The notes under the pieces: generated by a model
Database searches by the model: none
What the model saw: the letters and a program-made list of their open reading frames with translations, nothing else
What the model was told of the DNA's origin: nothing
Shown: positions 62,067 through 64,000 of the stretch, piece by piece
Layout: every line of letters begins with the position of its first letter
How positions within the stretch are numbered: position 1 is the first letter of the stretch
Source: Paracoccaceae bacterium
Lineage (GTDB): Bacteria; Pseudomonadota; Alphaproteobacteria; Rhodobacterales; Rhodobacteraceae
Assembly: GCA_016936395.1 (NCBI GenBank)
Contig: JAFGXY010000025.1
Span: 124,001 to 188,000, forward strand
Direction of reading: 5' to 3'
Length of the DNA: 64,000 nucleotides
Program-made: the position numbers and the translations under genes

Positions 62067-62476
62067 CCGCGCCAACCCTGCTTGACGGGGAAAGGCTGAT
62101 CGCCACCTTCACGCCGGACCGGGCGACCTATTGGCGCGGGCATGTGATCATGGCGGTGGTGCTGGGGGCCGGGGCCGGGCTGTTTCTGCTGTGGCAGGGC
62201 AACCCCTATCCGGTCATGGGGCCCTTGGGCGCGGGTGCCGCCATTGCCATCCGCGCCGCCTATGTCGCGTCCGAGGCGATGTCGGACCTGTGGTATCTGA
62301 CCGACCGCCGCCTGATCGGCCCGCGAGACGCGGTGGTGCCCCGCGCCCGGATCAAGGCCGCGCGACCGTTCTTCGGCTCGGTCCAGATCATCACCGATAC
62401 CGGAGACAAGCACCTGATCAAATATCTGGCCGATCCCGCCACCGACGCGGCCCGCATTCTGGAGAACCGGCGGTGA
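62063..62476 (+). CDS. Small membrane protein with bacterial PH-like domain
   Basis: A 137-residue protein with two membrane helices (about 25-45 and 50-70) followed by a C-terminal bacterial PH-like beta domain (LWYLTDRRLIGPRDAVVPRA, FGSVQIITDTGDKHLIKYL, with the typical TDRR strand). PH-like membrane proteins of this sort are often scaffold or lipid-facing. The ATG at 62063 overlaps the previous stop. The next gene may begin at GTG 62473, overlapping this stop. Function unknown. Confidence 0.75.
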   Translation: MTAPTLLDGERLIATFTPDRATYWRGHVIMAVVLGAGAGLFLLWQGNPYPVMGPLGAGAAIAIRAAYVASEAMSDLWYLTDRRLIGPRDAVVPRARIKAARPFFGSVQIITDTGDKHLIKYLADPATDAARILENRR

Positions 62477-62502
62477 CCCTGCTGGTGCACAAAGGCCCCA
62501 CG

Positions 62503-63777
62503 ATGACCCTGTTTTTGCAAAACGCCCGCATCATCGACCCCGAAGGCGATGCGATCACCCAAGGCAATCTCATCCTTGATGGCGGCCTGATCGCGGCCAT
62601 CGGTGCGGCCTCGGCCCCCAAGGACGCGCAGGTGATCGACTGTGGCGGCGCCTGCCTTGCCCCCGGCATTGTCGATTGGGGCGTCAAGATCGGCGAACCG
62701 GGCGAGCGGCACAAGGAATCCTTCCGCTCGGCCGGTCTGGCGGCCGCCGCAGGCGGTGTCACCACAATCATCGCCCGCCCCGACACCGCGCCCGCCATCG
62801 ACACGCCCGAGGTGCTGGAGTTTGTCACCCGCCGCGCGGCCGAGGCAAGCCCGGTGCGCATCCGCCACATGGCCGCGCTGACCAAGGGCCGGATGGGGCG
62901 CGAGATGACCGAGATCGGCTTTTTGCTGGACGCAGGGGCGATTGCCTTTACCGACGGCACCCATGTGACCACCGATACCAAGGTGCTGGGCCGCGCGCTG
63001 ACCTATGCCCGCAGCTTGGGTGCGCTGGTGGTGGGTCATCCGCAGGAACCCGGCCTGTCGCTGGGGGCCTCGGCCACCAACGGCAAGTTCGCGTCCCTGC
63101 GCGGCATCCCGTCGGTGCATCCGATGGCCGAACGCATCGGGCTGGACCGCGACATCGGCCTGACCGAGATGACCGGCGTGCGTTATCATGCCGACCAGAT
63201 CACCACCGCCCGCAGCCTGCCCGCACTGGAACGGGCCAAGGCCAATGGCTTTGACGTGACCGCCGGCGTGTCGATCCACCATCTGACGCTGAACGAGTTC
63301 GACGTGGGCGACTATCGCACCTTCTTCAAGCTGACCCCGCCGCTGCGGTCGGAAGACGACCGTCTGGCAATGATCGAGGCGGTGGCCAGCGGGCTGATCG
63401 ACGTGATTGGCAGCTTCCACACCCCGGCGGATGAAGAAAGCAAACGCCTGCCGTTTGAAGATGCGGCCTCGGGTGCTGTGGGGCTGGAAACCCTGCTGCC
63501 CGCCGCCCTGCGCCTGTATCATGCAGGGCAGTTGACCCTGCCACATCTGTTCCGCGCGCTGGCGCTGAACCCGGCCCGCCGCCTTGGCCTGCCGCAAGGC
63601 CGGATGGCCGAAGGCGCGCCGGCCGATCTGGTGCTGTTCGCCCCCGACACCCCCTTTGTGCTGGACCGCTTCGCCCTGCGATCCAAGTCGAAGAACACCC
63701 CCTTTGACGGCGCGCGGATGGAGGGTAAGGTGCTGGCCACCTTTGTCGCCGGCCGTCAGGTCTTTGGAGCCGTGTAA
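62503..63777 (+). CDS. pyrC: Dihydroorotase-like PyrC, predicted inactive (PyrC')
   Basis: A 424-residue amidohydrolase homologous to type I dihydroorotase but lacking key ligands. The metal HxH motif (usually DxHVH) reads DWGVKIGEPG; the catalytic Asp of the usual TDHAPH reads GSFHTPADEES; the carboxylated-lysine strand is also altered. It therefore resembles PyrC', the pseudo-dihydroorotase that holds PyrB in a complex in Pseudomonas. A true dihydroorotase should be encoded elsewhere. The ATG at 62503 has AAAGG seven bases upstream; the GTG at 62473 (adding ten residues) is an alternative. It is followed directly by plsY. Confidence 0.88.
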   Translation: MTLFLQNARIIDPEGDAITQGNLILDGGLIAAIGAASAPKDAQVIDCGGACLAPGIVDWGVKIGEPGERHKESFRSAGLAAAAGGVTTIIARPDTAPAIDTPEVLEFVTRRAAEASPVRIRHMAALTKGRMGREMTEIGFLLDAGAIAFTDGTHVTTDTKVLGRALTYARSLGALVVGHPQEPGLSLGASATNGKFASLRGIPSVHPMAERIGLDRDIGLTEMTGVRYHADQITTARSLPALERAKANGFDVTAGVSIHHLTLNEFDVGDYRTFFKLTPPLRSEDDRLAMIEAVASGLIDVIGSFHTPADEESKRLPFEDAASGAVGLETLLPAALRLYHAGQLTLPHLFRALALNPARRLGLPQGRMAEGAPADLVLFAPDTPFVLDRFALRSKSKNTPFDGARMEGKVLATFVAGRQVFGAV

Positions 63778-64000
63778 ATGCCCGACATCACCTCTGCCCC
63801 ACTGCTCTTGGCACTGACAGCGTTGGCCTCCTATCTGCTGGGATCAATCCCGTTCGGCATGGTGATCACCCGGCTGATGGGTCTGGGCGATCTGCGCCAG
63901 ATCGGCTCGGGCAACATCGGGGCCACCAACGTGCTGCGCACCGGCAACAAGGCGGCGGCTCTGGCCACGCTGCTGCTGGACGCTGCCAAGGGCGCGGTGG
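63778..64000 (+). CDS. plsY: Glycerol-3-phosphate acyltransferase PlsY, 3' end outside the window
   Basis: The first 74 codons of the acyl-phosphate-dependent acyltransferase that makes lysophosphatidic acid in the membrane. The N-terminal helix [15 protein letters not shown] and the conserved loop [14 protein letters not shown] (motif 1, phosphate and substrate binding) are diagnostic. The ATG directly follows the pyrC stop (TAA then ATG). The gene continues past base 64000. Confidence 0.94.
   Translation, partial: MPDITSAPLLLALTALASYLLGSIPFGMVITRLMGLGDLRQIGSGNIGATNVLRTGNKAAALATLLLDAAKGAV

Noticed and set aside
1-64000. CRISPR arrays, IS elements, prophage or defence systems
   Set aside because: No regularly spaced direct repeats, transposase, integrase or recognised defence genes were found on either strand.

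Overview
The window is GC-rich, densely coded DNA from an alphaproteobacterium, most likely Rhodobacteraceae (Rhodobacter, Gemmobacter, Tabrizicola or a relative). Pointers to this group are the irr-fabA-fabB-fabI block, the psd-pssA-pmtA run, an NAD-type formate dehydrogenase operon (fdsGBA-fdhD-fdsD), a fused-MrpA antiporter operon, the pyrB-pyrC'-plsY order and an ALDH16-type two-domain aldehyde dehydrogenase. The genus assignment is inferred from gene content only. No phage, IS element, CRISPR array or plasmid function was seen.

Layout. 1-6.2 kb: 3' part of an ATP-dependent DNA ligase, oligoendopeptidase F, a cobalamin-binding regulator-like protein, a capsule-type glycosyltransferase-like protein and a Gfo/Idh/MocA oxidoreductase. 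6.2-8.3 kb: three genes converting CDP-diacylglycerol to phosphatidylserine, phosphatidylethanolamine and phosphatidylcholine. 8.4-14.1 kb: heat-shock sigma factor RpoH, RluD with a head-to-head membrane protein, then Irr divergent from fabA, fabB and fabI. 14.3-19.5 kb: tRNA-Gly(UCC), a DUF475 membrane protein, an SRAP protein, a secreted 5'-nucleotidase, a DUF952 protein and pyrD. 19.6-25.8 kb: a class III aminotransferase with a glutamine-synthetase-like ligase, then a divergent response regulator and hybrid histidine kinase. 25.8-34.4 kb: the formate dehydrogenase operon with a CbiX-like chelatase gene at its end and a LysR regulator nearby, separated by a lower-GC patch carrying a GNAT gene. 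34.6-43.0 kb: adenine deaminase, a DMT permease and a fructose-type ABC importer (frcBCAK) divergent from a RbsD/FucU protein and a ROK regulator. 43.2-49.1 kb: Mrp cation/proton antiporter. 49.2-64 kb: deoC, ALDH16, YqgE, a DsbD-like periplasmic protein, an RND pump with its adaptor, moaB, a family-4-like uracil-DNA glycosylase, and pyrB, two small membrane proteins, a metal-site-deficient pyrC and the start of plsY.

How the genes work together. Membrane lipid supply recurs: Psd/PssA/PmtA make head groups, FabA/FabB/FabI make acyl chains, PlsY acylates glycerol-3-phosphate. Formate oxidation, proton-driven cation exchange and fructose, adenine and deoxyribose use suggest a flexible heterotroph. 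Many genes are translationally coupled through ATGA, GTGA or TGATG junctions.

Two reading-frame anomalies stand out. fdsA is split by a one-base loss at about 29741. The aminotransferase reads about 200 bases into the next gene, explained by one extra T at 21048-21052. Either could be a consensus error or a real mutation. The non-coding space holds two families of short inverted repeats and several candidate operators.
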